DNA of 64,000 nucleotides, from positions 496,001 to 560,000 of the forward strand of contig NZ_CP050152.1 of assembly GCF_011617245.1 (NCBI RefSeq). Direction: 5' to 3'. Origin of the DNA: Brevibacterium atlanticum. Lineage in GTDB: Bacteria > Actinomycetota > Actinomycetes > Actinomycetales > Brevibacteriaceae. Position numbers and translations under genes: made by a program. Positions 43,082 to 51,858 of the stretch are shown here, one piece after another (positions within the stretch are counted from its first letter, which is position 1; each line of letters starts with the position of its first letter). Below the pieces are notes generated by a model, which did not search any database, was not told the DNA's origin, and saw only the letters and a list, made by a program, of their open reading frames with translations.

Positions 43082-43188
43082 TCGAACCTCCGTAAGTGGA
43101 TGTGAGCCAGCCTAGATGTGGGCGGACCCGGCAACAACGAGTAATCTGTCAAGCAAAAATGGACCAACAAGTGACGGAGTGTCAGATT

Positions 43189-44700
43189 ATGAATCTGCGG
43201 GAACTGCTGGACCACGAATCAATGAGGGCGGCTGATCCGGTGGTCCGCGCTGGGAGTCGTCGACTCGAGCAAGCAACAGTCCGTTGGGTCCATTCGAGCG
43301 AAGTCCTCGACATCGGACCGCTGATGCTCGGCGGTGAGTTCCTTCTTTCTGGCGGGACGGTTCTCAGTCGGGTCTCGGGGGTGCGGCAAGATCGCTACAT
43401 CCGTGAGCTCGCGGCGCATCATGTCGCCGCTCTCGCCCTCGAAACGGGAAGTGAGTTCCCGGAGATTCCGAGGCGGGTGGTCCAGGCGGCCGCCGAAGTG
43501 GGTCTTCCCCTCATCGAACTGCGACGGGTCGTGCCCTTCGTTGAGATCGCGGAATCGGTGAATAGCTCTCTCGTCAGCGATTCGGTCGCTACTCTGCAAA
43601 GAGCCGACGAGATCTCGCATGCTGTGTCAGTGGCGCTGGTCGGTGGCGCCGGTATTCGGCAGCTGCTCGAGGTACTCGCCACTGAACTGACGGTGACCGT
43701 CTCGTTGCTTGTGCCTGGCACGCTCTCAGACGAACTGCTCGGAGTGAATGGACAACGGGGGGACTCGGGCCCGGCCGCGCTCACCGTGGATATTGAGATC
43801 GCATTACGTGGCATGCTTGCTGCCACCCTGCGGATGGATCTGCAGTCCCCCGAGCAAGAATCTCTCGCCCAGTTCGTCGGTGACCGGGTTGCCGACGTGC
43901 TGGCACTCGCGCTCCTCCAACAGCGCCGACCTTCACTCGGCGACATCGCCGGGATCGAACTTATTCGAGCGGTCGAGGCCGACTCCAGGGAGACGGCTCT
44001 GGCTGATCTCTGTGAATCGGCGGGTGTTGATCCCGAGACGCCGCTGGTGATGATCTCGGCGCGCACCACTGACTCGAATCGATTGCGAGGGAAACTTGAC
44101 CGAGTGCTCGCCGAGCAAGCTGCCCGGCTCATCGTCTATGCGAACCCCGGTGAGACGATTGCCATCGCCTTGTTCGATGGCCGGAGACACCGCAGCCATC
44201 GGGCTGCTCTCCTCGAGGAGCTAGAACGTCACGTCGACGATCTCGACGCCGCGATCTGCGTCGGGCCCGTCGTCGACGGCATCCGTGGCGGTGCCTACTC
44301 CCTCGACCAGGCACGGCTGACGCTGGAACTGTCGGCGGCCCGGCCAAGCCGGGCTGAGGTGTTCGACTCCGATGCCTCGATCGTCGACCGTCTGCTCACG
44401 GCGAACGTCGGCTCAGCTGTGAAGATCCGCCTGGTAGACGAGCTTCTCGGTGAGATCGTCGAGCACGACGCGCAGCGGGGGACCAATCTTGTTGACACAC
44501 TGGAGGCTTGGTTGCGGAGCGGCTGCAACACCGCTGAGACCGCGCGATCGCTTTTCCTTGAGCGTCAGTCGATGCACAACCGTCTGCAACGGATATTCTC
44601 GCTCATCGGCGGAGACCCGCGGGGGACTGGGAGAATCGCCGGGCTGACCATCGCACTGCGCGCACTGCGGCAGATCCCCAGCAAATACCACACCATTTGA
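43189..44700 (+). CDS. PucR-family transcriptional regulator
   Basis: 503 residues: N-terminal PucR domain (MNLRELLDHESMRAADPVVRAG, VRWVHSSEVLDIGPLMLGGEFLLSGG) and C-terminal PucR helix-turn-helix (LVDTLEAWLRSGCNTAETARSLFLERQSMHNRLQRIFSLIG). Divergent from the NCS1 permease operon, which it presumably activates in response to creatinine or a purine-like compound. ATG 43189 has GGAG 9 bases upstream; ATG 43159 is an alternative. Family name comes from purine catabolism in Bacillus. Confidence 0.9.
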   Translation: MNLRELLDHESMRAADPVVRAGSRRLEQATVRWVHSSEVLDIGPLMLGGEFLLSGGTVLSRVSGVRQDRYIRELAAHHVAALALETGSEFPEIPRRVVQAAAEVGLPLIELRRVVPFVEIAESVNSSLVSDSVATLQRADEISHAVSVALVGGAGIRQLLEVLATELTVTVSLLVPGTLSDELLGVNGQRGDSGPAALTVDIEIALRGMLAATLRMDLQSPEQESLAQFVGDRVADVLALALLQQRRPSLGDIAGIELIRAVEADSRETALADLCESAGVDPETPLVMISARTTDSNRLRGKLDRVLAEQAARLIVYANPGETIAIALFDGRRHRSHRAALLEELERHVDDLDAAICVGPVVDGIRGGAYSLDQARLTLELSAARPSRAEVFDSDASIVDRLLTANVGSAVKIRLVDELLGEIVEHDAQRGTNLVDTLEAWLRSGCNTAETARSLFLERQSMHNRLQRIFSLIGGDPRGTGRIAGLTIALRALRQIPSKYHTI

Positions 44701-44785
44701 AGCCGACCCTGAAGTCGGGCTGGACCGGCGGCCCGGGGAGTACGGGCGCCTTTGAACAGCTTTCGAATCTGTTTTCGTCGAAGCC

Positions 44786-44814
44786 TTGACGGGGTGCGTT
44801 GCCAGCTTTAACGT
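44786..44814 (+). promoter_or_regulatory. Creatinase promoter
   Basis: TTGACG (44786-44791) and TAACGT (44809-44814) are separated by exactly 17 bases, a near-consensus housekeeping promoter, rare in this GC-rich window. Confidence 0.65.
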
Positions 44815-44817
44815 TAG

Positions 44818-44843
44818 TGCAACAAGGTTGCGGCTATTGCAAC
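44818..44843 (+). promoter_or_regulatory. Repeated TGCAAC/GTTGC boxes downstream of the creatinase promoter
   Basis: TGCAAC at 44818-44823, its inverse GTTGC at 44827-44831 and TGCAAC again at 44838-44843, overlapping the transcription start region. Likely operator for a repressor such as the IclR protein downstream (inference). Confidence 0.45.
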
Positions 44844-44898
44844 TCTTGATTCTGTAGAGGTCGAGTCCATGCCGACCGACCGGTTCGAAGGAGAAACA

Positions 44899-46158
44899 AT
44901 GACTGTCACCACCTCCCCGAAAGCCGCTGACGTAGCTGATCTGGATCGCCTCAAGGTCCTTCATAACGGATCCAAAACCCCGCTGACCTTCTCCGACGCA
45001 GAGATGGAGCGTCGCCTCGACGGGCTGCGCGCGATCATCGCCGAGAAGGAACTCGACGCGGTGATCCTCACCTCGTATCACAACATCAAGTACTACTCGG
45101 ACTTCCTCTTCACCTATTTCGGACGCTCGTACGCGATGGTCGTGACCCCGGACGACTCGGTGACCATCACGGCGAACATCGATGCCGGTATGCCCTGGCG
45201 GACGAGCTACGGCGAGAACATCGTCTACACCGACTGGCGTCGCGACAACTATCTCTACGCAATCCAGGAGGGGCTGCGTCAGCGCGGCATCTCTGCGCCC
45301 AAGCGACTCGGCGTTGAGGACGACAACCTTCCCCTCGACAACCGGAACAAGATTCAGTCGGCATTCCCCGACGCCGAACTCGTCGACATCGCTCAAGCCT
45401 CGATGCGGCAGCGCATGATCAAGTCCGCCGAGGAGATCGAGGTGATCAAGCACAGTGCGCGGATCGGCGACCTGGGCGGAGAAGCGGTCAAGGCAGCGAT
45501 CGCCGAGGGCATCAGCGAGTACGAGGTCGCACTCATCGGTACCGAGGCGATGGTCCACGAGATCGCGAAGACCTTCCCTGACCAGGAAGTCAGGGATACT
45601 TGGGTATGGTTCCAGTCGGGTATCAACACCGACGGCGCCCACAACTGGGCGACTACGCGCAAGGTGCGCAAGGGCGATATCCTCAGCCTCAACTGTTTCG
45701 CCATGCCATCGGGCTACTACACGGCACTCGAACGCACCCTTTTCTACGGTGAGCCCGACGAGCGGTCGCTCGAGTTGTGGAACATCAACGTCGAGGTTCA
45801 CAAGCGCGGTATCGAGCTCATCAAGCCGGGTGCCGTGTGCAAGGACATCGCTGCCGAGCTCAACGAGATCTACCTCGAGCACGGTCTCTTCGCCAATCGC
45901 ACCTTCGGCTACGGGCACTCCTTCGGAGTCCTCAGCCACTACTACGGACGCGAGGCGGGCCTCGAGCTGCGTGAAGACATTGACACCGTCATCGAACCCG
46001 GCATGGTCGTCTCAATGGAGCCGATGATCACGTTACCCGAGGGTCAGCCTGGCGCCGGCGGTTACCGGGAGCACGACATCGTCGTGGTCAGCGAGGATGG
46101 TGCCGAGGACATCACGAAGTTCCCGTTCGGTCCTGAGCACAACATCATCCCCGCCTGA
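44899..46158 (+). CDS. Creatinase (creatine amidinohydrolase)
   Basis: 419 residues; hydrolyses creatine to sarcosine and urea. Pita-bread fold (M24 family) without metal. GINTDGAHNWATTR carries the catalytic His of Pseudomonas creatinase, and YTDWRRDNYLYA, SGYYTALERTLF, FGYGHSFGVLSHYYGREAGLELREDID and FPFGPEHNIIP match that enzyme nearly residue for residue. ATG 44899 follows GAAGGAG. It has its own promoter and is followed by an IclR gene. Confidence 0.95.
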   Translation: MTVTTSPKAADVADLDRLKVLHNGSKTPLTFSDAEMERRLDGLRAIIAEKELDAVILTSYHNIKYYSDFLFTYFGRSYAMVVTPDDSVTITANIDAGMPWRTSYGENIVYTDWRRDNYLYAIQEGLRQRGISAPKRLGVEDDNLPLDNRNKIQSAFPDAELVDIAQASMRQRMIKSAEEIEVIKHSARIGDLGGEAVKAAIAEGISEYEVALIGTEAMVHEIAKTFPDQEVRDTWVWFQSGINTDGAHNWATTRKVRKGDILSLNCFAMPSGYYTALERTLFYGEPDERSLELWNINVEVHKRGIELIKPGAVCKDIAAELNEIYLEHGLFANRTFGYGHSFGVLSHYYGREAGLELREDIDTVIEPGMVVSMEPMITLPEGQPGAGGYREHDIVVVSEDGAEDITKFPFGPEHNIIPA

Positions 46159-46338
46159 TTCTACGGTCACGGTAAGGTCGTCCTCGCCCTGCGGACGGCG
46201 GCGTAGCAGCGTCGCTCCCGCGGGGCGAGTGGCGTCTCCGCGCGTTTCTCAGACCACAAGGACGGTGCCGCCCCACATCGAGTGGGGAGCCGGAGATCGC
46301 CGCCCGGGCCAGGGGCGTAACCGAAGGCCGGCGACGAA

Positions 46339-46351
46339 TAGGATGAGGAGC
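46339..46351 (+). promoter_or_regulatory. -10 element for a leaderless iclR mRNA
   Basis: TAGGAT (46339-46344) followed by 7 bases and ATG 46352. Confidence 0.45.
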
Positions 46352-47134
46352 ATGCCCAAGCAGAAGACGACAGACGAATCCACCGGGCGGGGGGCCTCGG
46401 TCATCGAGAACACCGTCGCGATCCTCCGCTGCTTCAGCCCCGATCGGCAGGAGCTCGGGGTCACGGAGATCGCCCCACAGGTCGGGCTGCACAAGAGCTC
46501 AGTCTCGCGCATTCTTGCCTCACTGGAGCGTGAAGGCATCGTCGAGCAAACCGCCTCGCGGCGCTACCGGCTCGGATTGGGCATCATCGCCATCGCCGGT
46601 CCGCTGCTCGCCGATCTGGACGTCAGACGCGTGAGCTACTCGGCCATGCAGGAGCTCACGGAGGAGACGGGGGAAACGAGTGCGCTCATGGTATGGAACG
46701 GCACTGAGTCGATCACCGTCGAGCAGATCCCCAGCGCCCACGAGATCAAACACACCTCGAGCCTCGGTTCGCGCTACAGCACGGCCTACAGCGCCTCAGT
46801 GCAAGTGTTCCTCGCCGCCGAGGATGCCGAGCGAGTCCGTGAACTCATCGACGACGGTTCGATCGTCAACGTGGGGAGCGGCATCCACAGTGTCGAGGAC
46901 TATCGTGCTCGTCTGGCGGACGTCGTCGATCGCGGCTGTGCGATCAATTACGGCGAAACCTCTGCGGACGCCGTCGGCATTGCCGCGCCGATCCGCGACC
47001 ATCGTGACGAAATCGTTGCGGCCATCCTCGTGCCCGCTCCGAAATATCGCGTCGACGAAGTAGCCCTCGAGAAATTGACGAAGAGCTGTATGAAGGCGGC
47101 GAATCAGGTCACCCGCCGCCTCGGTGGGGCCTGA
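46352..47134 (+). CDS. IclR-family regulator downstream of creatinase
   Basis: 260 residues. IclR winged helix (SVIENTVAILRCFSPDRQELGVTEIAPQVGLHKSSVSRILASLEREGIV) and effector domain (SAMQELTEETGETSALMVW... ADAVGIAAPIRDHRDEIVAAILV). Placed between creatinase and the convergent metF; the TGCAAC boxes at the creatinase promoter and the palindromes upstream of the DmdA-like gene are both candidate targets. Confidence 0.88.
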   Translation: MPKQKTTDESTGRGASVIENTVAILRCFSPDRQELGVTEIAPQVGLHKSSVSRILASLEREGIVEQTASRRYRLGLGIIAIAGPLLADLDVRRVSYSAMQELTEETGETSALMVWNGTESITVEQIPSAHEIKHTSSLGSRYSTAYSASVQVFLAAEDAERVRELIDDGSIVNVGSGIHSVEDYRARLADVVDRGCAINYGETSADAVGIAAPIRDHRDEIVAAILVPAPKYRVDEVALEKLTKSCMKAANQVTRRLGGA

Positions 47135-47167
47135 GCTCCACGGCGTCGACAAGCCCGTTCAGTCGGG

Positions 47168-48028
47168 TCACTGCAGGCTGGAGAACTCCTCCGCCCCACC
47201 CAGAGCCGCGAGCTGCTTGCGCCGCCACACCTCGGTGTCCTTGATCTGATTGAACGTGTAGATGTGCAGGCCGGCCACGCCCATGTCCGGGTCGTCGAGG
47301 ACCGGGGCGAGCTTGTCGAGGAACTTTCGCGGGTTGTATCCGCCGGGCTTGGCCATCCGGGTGAACGTCGCGGTGTTCTTCCGCAGGAACCGTGTGGACT
47401 CGCCCACGCCGATCTTCGTCGCCACCTTCGCAAGCTTCGCCAGCTCGACCTTGCCAGCGATGCCGAGGATGAGCGGCAGCTCGATCCTACGCGCCCGCAC
47501 CCGGGCCAGCCAGGATGCGACGACGCTCGGGTCGAAGCAGAGGTTCGAGACGAGATGCGTGGCGTAGTCGCGTTTGTCCCACATCGCTTGGATGGTCACA
47601 TCGTCGGGGATGAGCGGATGCGACTCCGGATAGGCGGTCACGCCGAGGTGCTGGAACGGTGCGGCCATCGACGAGAGGTCGACGAGGAGGTCGTGCGCTC
47701 CCACGTAGCCGCCGGCCGGGGGAGTGGCGTCACCGGCAGGGATGAAGATCCGGTCGATGGCCGCCTCGGCGAGTCGATCGACGATCTCGGACAGTTCGGT
47801 GCGGCCGTGGATCATCCGCGCGGCGAGATGGGGCACGGCGCGGAAGCCGAGGGCCTGCAGCTGCTCGGCGGCGGACAGGGTCGCCTCAAGGGTCAGGCCA
47901 GTCGACGCGGTGATGGTGATCTCGCGGCCGGGAGCGACGTACTCCTCGACGCGTTCGACGATGCCTGCCGTCGGCAGGATCTCGTAGCGGGCGGTGCTCA
48001 GGAGCGTGCGCAGTCTTTCCTTTGACAT
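47168..48028 (-). CDS. metF: Methylenetetrahydrofolate reductase family protein MetF
   Basis: 286 residues, flavin TIM barrel of the MTHFR family: EITITASTGLTLEATLSAAEQLQALGFRAVPHLAARM, IFIPAGDATPPAGGY and GVTAYPESHPLIPD. Interconverts 5-methyl- and 5,10-methylene-tetrahydrofolate. Divergent from the DmdA-like GcvT gene with 140 bases between starts. In that setting it would run in the oxidative direction, recycling methyl-THF made by demethylation (inference). GGAGACGAGG precedes ATG 48028. Confidence 0.85.
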   Translation of the reverse strand: MSKERLRTLLSTARYEILPTAGIVERVEEYVAPGREITITASTGLTLEATLSAAEQLQALGFRAVPHLAARMIHGRTELSEIVDRLAEAAIDRIFIPAGDATPPAGGYVGAHDLLVDLSSMAAPFQHLGVTAYPESHPLIPDDVTIQAMWDKRDYATHLVSNLCFDPSVVASWLARVRARRIELPLILGIAGKVELAKLAKVATKIGVGESTRFLRKNTATFTRMAKPGGYNPRKFLDKLAPVLDDPDMGVAGLHIYTFNQIKDTEVWRRKQLAALGGAEEFSSLQ

Positions 48029-48111
48029 CCTCGTCTCCCTCGTGGGGTTGCATGAAACTCGCGGGACCGAATCCCTTGCGTCGCGGTGTCTACAATCCTA
48101 CACTCATTATA

Positions 48112-48147
48112 CCCATAATATGGGATCTAAGTTCCATAATATAGAAC
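48112..48147. promoter_or_regulatory. Two palindromic operators between metF and the DmdA-like gene
   Basis: CCCATAATATGGG (48112-48124) and GTTCCATAATATAGAAC (48131-48147) share CCATAATAT and stand in a strikingly AT-rich patch of the 140-base divergent promoter region. The second has the symmetry of IclR-type operators. Confidence 0.6.
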
Positions 48148-48168
48148 TGTGTGAGCAGGGGGAACACC

Positions 48169-49473
48169 ATGGACAACAACGTCCCGTCAGTGGATCAAAG
48201 CGACAGAGAAGTCCCGATCAACCTTCGTCAATCCGGCCCCACTCCGGTCGAGATGCTCATCGACACCCGTGTCCGCAAGTCCCCTTACTGGGAACTGTCC
48301 ATGCAGCAGGGCTGCTGGCGGGCGTCGATCTACAACCGTATGTATCACCCGCGTGGCTACATTCCCCGCGACGAGGGCGGCATGATGGCCGAGTACCAAT
48401 CCCTCGTCAACGACGTCACCCTGTGGAACGTCGCGGTGGAACGTCAGATCCAGGTCAAGGGCCCCGACGCCGAGGCGTTCGTCAACTTCGTCATCACCCG
48501 TGACGCGACGAAGATCCCGGTGATGCGCGCCCGCTACGTCATCCTGTGCAACGAGGCCGGCGGCATCCTCAACGATCCGATCCTGCTGCGAGTGGCGATC
48601 GACGAATTCTGGTTCAGCCTCTCCGACACCGACCTCATGCTCTGGCTGCAGGGGGTCAACGCCGGGCACCGGTTCGACGTCACGATCGGCGAGATCGACG
48701 TCGCGCCCGTCCAGGTCCAGGGACCGAAGTCCGTCGACGTCATCTCCGACCTCGTCGGGGAAGAGGGGCGCACGCTGCCGAGCTACGGTCTCATGGAGGC
48801 CCAGGTCGGCGGTCACGACGTCATCATCTCGCAGACCGGTTTCACCGGTGAGAAGGGTTACGAGATCTACCTCAAGGATGCGACGAAGTACGCCGAGGAC
48901 ATGTGGAACGCCGTCCTCGAGGCGGGCGTGCCCTACAACCTCAAGGTCGTCGCTCCCAGCCACCACCGCAGGATCGCCGCGGGCATCCTCTCGTGGGGCC
49001 AGGACATGGACTTCGAGACCCTGCCGTTCCAGGTCAACCTGTCCTACCAGGTGCCGCGGAAGAAGGAAGCCGACTATATCGGCAAGGCGAAGCTCGAGGA
49101 GGTTCGCGCCCAGATCGAGGCCGGAACGCCGCCGTATCGGACCCAGCTGGTGGGGCTGCTCGTCGGCGGCAAGCCGATCACGGACTATGCCCCGGACTTT
49201 TGGCTCGTGTCTGCCGTGGCCGATGGAGAGGCCGTCGGCTATGTGACGTCACCGTGGTACTCGCCGGAACTCGAGGCGAACATCGCGATGGCACACGTGC
49301 CCGTCGAATCGACGGCACTGGGCACCGAATATTGGGTGCATCTGCCCGAACCGTTCGCGGATACCCCGGGAGTCCCGGTCCGCGCCGAGGTGGTCGAGAT
49401 GCCGTTCCGTCCGAGCGTCAATCCCAACCAGCGTGAGCGTCTGAAGATGAAGGGCCTCGACGCCGCAGTCTGA
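48169..49473 (+). CDS. GcvT-family THF-dependent demethylase (DmdA-like)
   Basis: 434 residues. NRMYHPRGY, WNVAVERQIQVKGPDAEAFVNFVITRD, GGILNDPILLRV and VQVQGPKSVDVI follow dimethylsulfoniopropionate demethylase DmdA and related aminomethyltransferase-like demethylases, which move a methyl group to tetrahydrofolate. Substrate could be DMSP, or another methylated compound such as a methoxy-aromatic (LigM-type); metF next door supports methyl-THF as product. ATG 48169 follows GGGGG at good spacing. The stop codon lies in an 18-base tandem duplication. Confidence 0.78.
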   Translation: MDNNVPSVDQSDREVPINLRQSGPTPVEMLIDTRVRKSPYWELSMQQGCWRASIYNRMYHPRGYIPRDEGGMMAEYQSLVNDVTLWNVAVERQIQVKGPDAEAFVNFVITRDATKIPVMRARYVILCNEAGGILNDPILLRVAIDEFWFSLSDTDLMLWLQGVNAGHRFDVTIGEIDVAPVQVQGPKSVDVISDLVGEEGRTLPSYGLMEAQVGGHDVIISQTGFTGEKGYEIYLKDATKYAEDMWNAVLEAGVPYNLKVVAPSHHRRIAAGILSWGQDMDFETLPFQVNLSYQVPRKKEADYIGKAKLEEVRAQIEAGTPPYRTQLVGLLVGGKPITDYAPDFWLVSAVADGEAVGYVTSPWYSPELEANIAMAHVPVESTALGTEYWVHLPEPFADTPGVPVRAEVVEMPFRPSVNPNQRERLKMKGLDAAV

Positions 49474-49491
49474 CTCGACGCCGCAGTCTGA
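49456..49491 (+). repeat. 18-base tandem duplication across the DmdA-like stop codon
   Basis: CTCGACGCCGCAGTCTGA occurs twice in tandem (49456-49473 and 49474-49491). Each copy ends in TGA, so the last five codons and the stop are repeated in frame. Confidence 0.92.
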
Positions 49492-49659
49492 GAAGCGTGC
49501 CCGCCCAGGGCCGAGTGCTTCTCGCCCCGGGACAGGGCGCCTTTCACCCCGAGGACCGAGCGCGGTCGCCGTTGCGCAGAGCCGGCGGCCGCGTTCGCAT
49601 GTCCGGGTGCCGGCATTCGGCACCGTCAGCGGGATCTCCTCCAGATACCCCCGCACCGC

Positions 49660-51120
49660 TCACTTCCGGCGCAGCGACTTCACTTTCGCGAGCAGTTCGT
49701 CTTCCGCGTTCGGGCCGGCCTTGATGCCGGTCGGCAGCCGGAACATGAAGATGATGCCGACGAGCAGCCATGCCGCGAACCCCACCCACGACTGCCAGGC
49801 CAGTTGGGCCGAGACCGGGGTGATCGGGATGTAGAGGATGAAGAGGATGAGCGTGAGCACCGACGAGATCACACCGATGACCACACCGCCTCCTCGCGGA
49901 CCGCCGATGCGCAGGGGGCGTTCCATGGTCGGCTCACGCTTGCGCAGGACGAGGAATCCGACGCTGACGAGGAAGTAGGCGATGACGATCGCGGGGGATC
50001 CGGCATCGACGATCCAGCCGAGCGCTGCGGTGCCGAAGAACGGAGCGATCGCCGAGAGGATCCCGATGAAGATGATCGCGTTCGACGGGGTGCGGTACTT
50101 CGGGTGCAGCTTGCCGAACCACTTGGGGATCATGCCGGCAGCGGCCATCGCCCACATCAGGCGAGAGGAGCCCATGAGGAAGGCGTTCCACGAGGTGATG
50201 ATGCCCGCGAGCCCTCCGGCGATGACGATCTTGCCCCAGATGGTCGAGTCGAACATGATCGACAGGGCGTCGGCGGTGACGAGGTCGTGGGTGCCGAGCT
50301 GATCGGCGGGCATCGCCATCGAGGTGGTGCCGATGATGATGACGTAGAAGGCGATGGCCATGATCACGGAGATGACCACGAGCTTGCCGATCTTTGCCGG
50401 TGGGAGCTTGACCTCCTCGGCGGACTGGGGGATGACGTCGAAGCCGACGAAGAGGAACGGCACGACGGCCATGACGCCGATGAATCCGGCTCCGCCGCCG
50501 GTGAACAGGGGTTCGGTGTTCTCGAGGTCGCCGCCGACGAATCCGCCGGTGAGCAGCAGGAGTCCGACGATGATGAGGAACCACACGACGAAGGTCTGGA
50601 CCAGCGACGCGACCTTGACGCCGCGGATGTTGACCCAGGCGATGACGATCGCGCAGATCGTGCCGATGAGTGCCCAGGTGAGGTAGACGTCGAAGCCGGC
50701 GACGTTCCACAGCTTGATCTGCTCGAGGTTCGGGAACAGGTAGACCGCGGTCTTCGGCACAGACACGGCTTCGAACATGACGACGCTGATATAACCGCCG
50801 GTGATCGCCCAGGACCCGAACAGGGACACGCGTGGACCCATCGCGCGGATGAGGTAGTTGTGCTCACCGCCGGCGTGGGGCATGGCCGCCACCATCTCCG
50901 AGTACACGGTGCCGACGAAGCACATGATGATGCCGCCGACGACGAAGGCGAGGATCGCCCCGAGGGTTCCGGCCCCGTTGAGCCATTCCCCGGTGAGCAC
51001 GACCCAGCCGAAGCCGATCATCGCTCCGAAGCCGATGAAGAGGGCATCGACTGTGCCGAGCGCACGGACGAAACCGTGGCCTCTGTCGTCGATGGCTGTC
51101 TGAGCGTCGGGTTGACTCAT
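49660..51120 (-). CDS. APC-superfamily amino acid/polyamine permease
   Basis: 486 residues, twelve membrane helices. FIGFGAMIGFGWVVLTGEW at the start is the substrate-binding GA.IG.G motif of APC carriers; PFLFVGFDVIPQSAEE is in helix 6 and WNAFLMGSSRLMWAMAAAGMIPKWFGKLHPKYRTPSNAI is typical. Convergent with the DmdA-like gene. Substrate unknown; amino acids or amines such as ethanolamine are common for this branch. GAGGT precedes ATG 51120. Confidence 0.87.
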   Translation of the reverse strand: MSQPDAQTAIDDRGHGFVRALGTVDALFIGFGAMIGFGWVVLTGEWLNGAGTLGAILAFVVGGIIMCFVGTVYSEMVAAMPHAGGEHNYLIRAMGPRVSLFGSWAITGGYISVVMFEAVSVPKTAVYLFPNLEQIKLWNVAGFDVYLTWALIGTICAIVIAWVNIRGVKVASLVQTFVVWFLIIVGLLLLTGGFVGGDLENTEPLFTGGGAGFIGVMAVVPFLFVGFDVIPQSAEEVKLPPAKIGKLVVISVIMAIAFYVIIIGTTSMAMPADQLGTHDLVTADALSIMFDSTIWGKIVIAGGLAGIITSWNAFLMGSSRLMWAMAAAGMIPKWFGKLHPKYRTPSNAIIFIGILSAIAPFFGTAALGWIVDAGSPAIVIAYFLVSVGFLVLRKREPTMERPLRIGGPRGGGVVIGVISSVLTLILFILYIPITPVSAQLAWQSWVGFAAWLLVGIIFMFRLPTGIKAGPNAEDELLAKVKSLRRK

Positions 51121-51294
51121 GGGTTACCTCGTCACGTCATTGTGGGTGGCCGATGATTCGATCCGCCGCGAGCACGATCTGCCTCGCAGCCACGTTGAGG
51201 GCAGAGTAACAGGAATCTGAGCGTTACTGGCGAGTTCCTTGGACAAAGAAGGACGCCGACTCAATGGTCGACGTCCTTTCCGCAATGATCTCTC

Positions 51295-51380
51295 GCCGAG
51301 GTGGTGCCGCGGTTCTCCCGCGACGATCCCCGAGACGGTGCGGCGGTTCGATCGGACCACCTGCCGAGGTGGTGCCGCGG
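51295..51380 (+). repeat. Direct repeat of 18 bases in the APC upstream region
   Basis: GCCGAGGTGGTGCCGCGG occurs at 51295-51312 and 51363-51380, 68 bases apart; the second copy also forms a hairpin with ACCACCT at 51356-51362. In the 270-base gap between two minus-strand genes. Purpose unknown. Confidence 0.75.
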
Positions 51381-51390
51381 CCGGCTCAGC

Positions 51391-51687
51391 TCATTCGCCG
51401 AGGTCGACGACCTCGAACTCGAGGAGTTCGGCGGCGCTCGAGACGGGTGCCTTGCCGGTGGACTCGTGGGAGGACTGACGGTTAGCTTTCCAGTTCTCGA
51501 AGTCTTCCTTCGTCGCCCACTGGGTGTAGACGAAGTATTTGTCGCCGCCGGCGACGGGGCGCAGCAGTTGGAAGCCTTCGAAGCCCGGTGCGCCGTCGAC
51601 GGAGTGCTTGCGGGCGGCGAAGCGCTTCTCGAGTTCGGCGCGGGCCGGTTCGGGCACGGTCAGAGTGTTGATGGCGACAACGGACAT
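51391..51687 (-). CDS. MhuD/IsdG-family heme-degrading monooxygenase
   Basis: 98 residues of the antibiotic-biosynthesis-monooxygenase fold. It follows mycobacterial MhuD: MSVVAINTLTVPE with Asn7, KRFAARKHSV with Arg26, GFEGFQLLRPV, Trp66 in ENWK, the proximal heme ligand His74 in QSSHE, and the C-terminal LLEFEVVDLG. Degrades heme to release iron. No heme uptake genes are adjacent. AGGAG precedes ATG 51687. Confidence 0.8.
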   Translation of the reverse strand: MSVVAINTLTVPEPARAELEKRFAARKHSVDGAPGFEGFQLLRPVAGGDKYFVYTQWATKEDFENWKANRQSSHESTGKAPVSSAAELLEFEVVDLGE

Positions 51688-51858
51688 GGGAACTCCTCAG
51701 TGTCGACGACGGATGTCTGTCATCCCCGAGACTACGGCCGCTCTCTGAGCCGACGCTGAACTGTCCGCAATGGGCGCCGGCCCGTCTCATTCGCTGTCGC
51801 GCGGATGGCTGCGCGCCCGGCCGGGAGACACGGGTTACGGGTCCGCCGACCCGGACTG

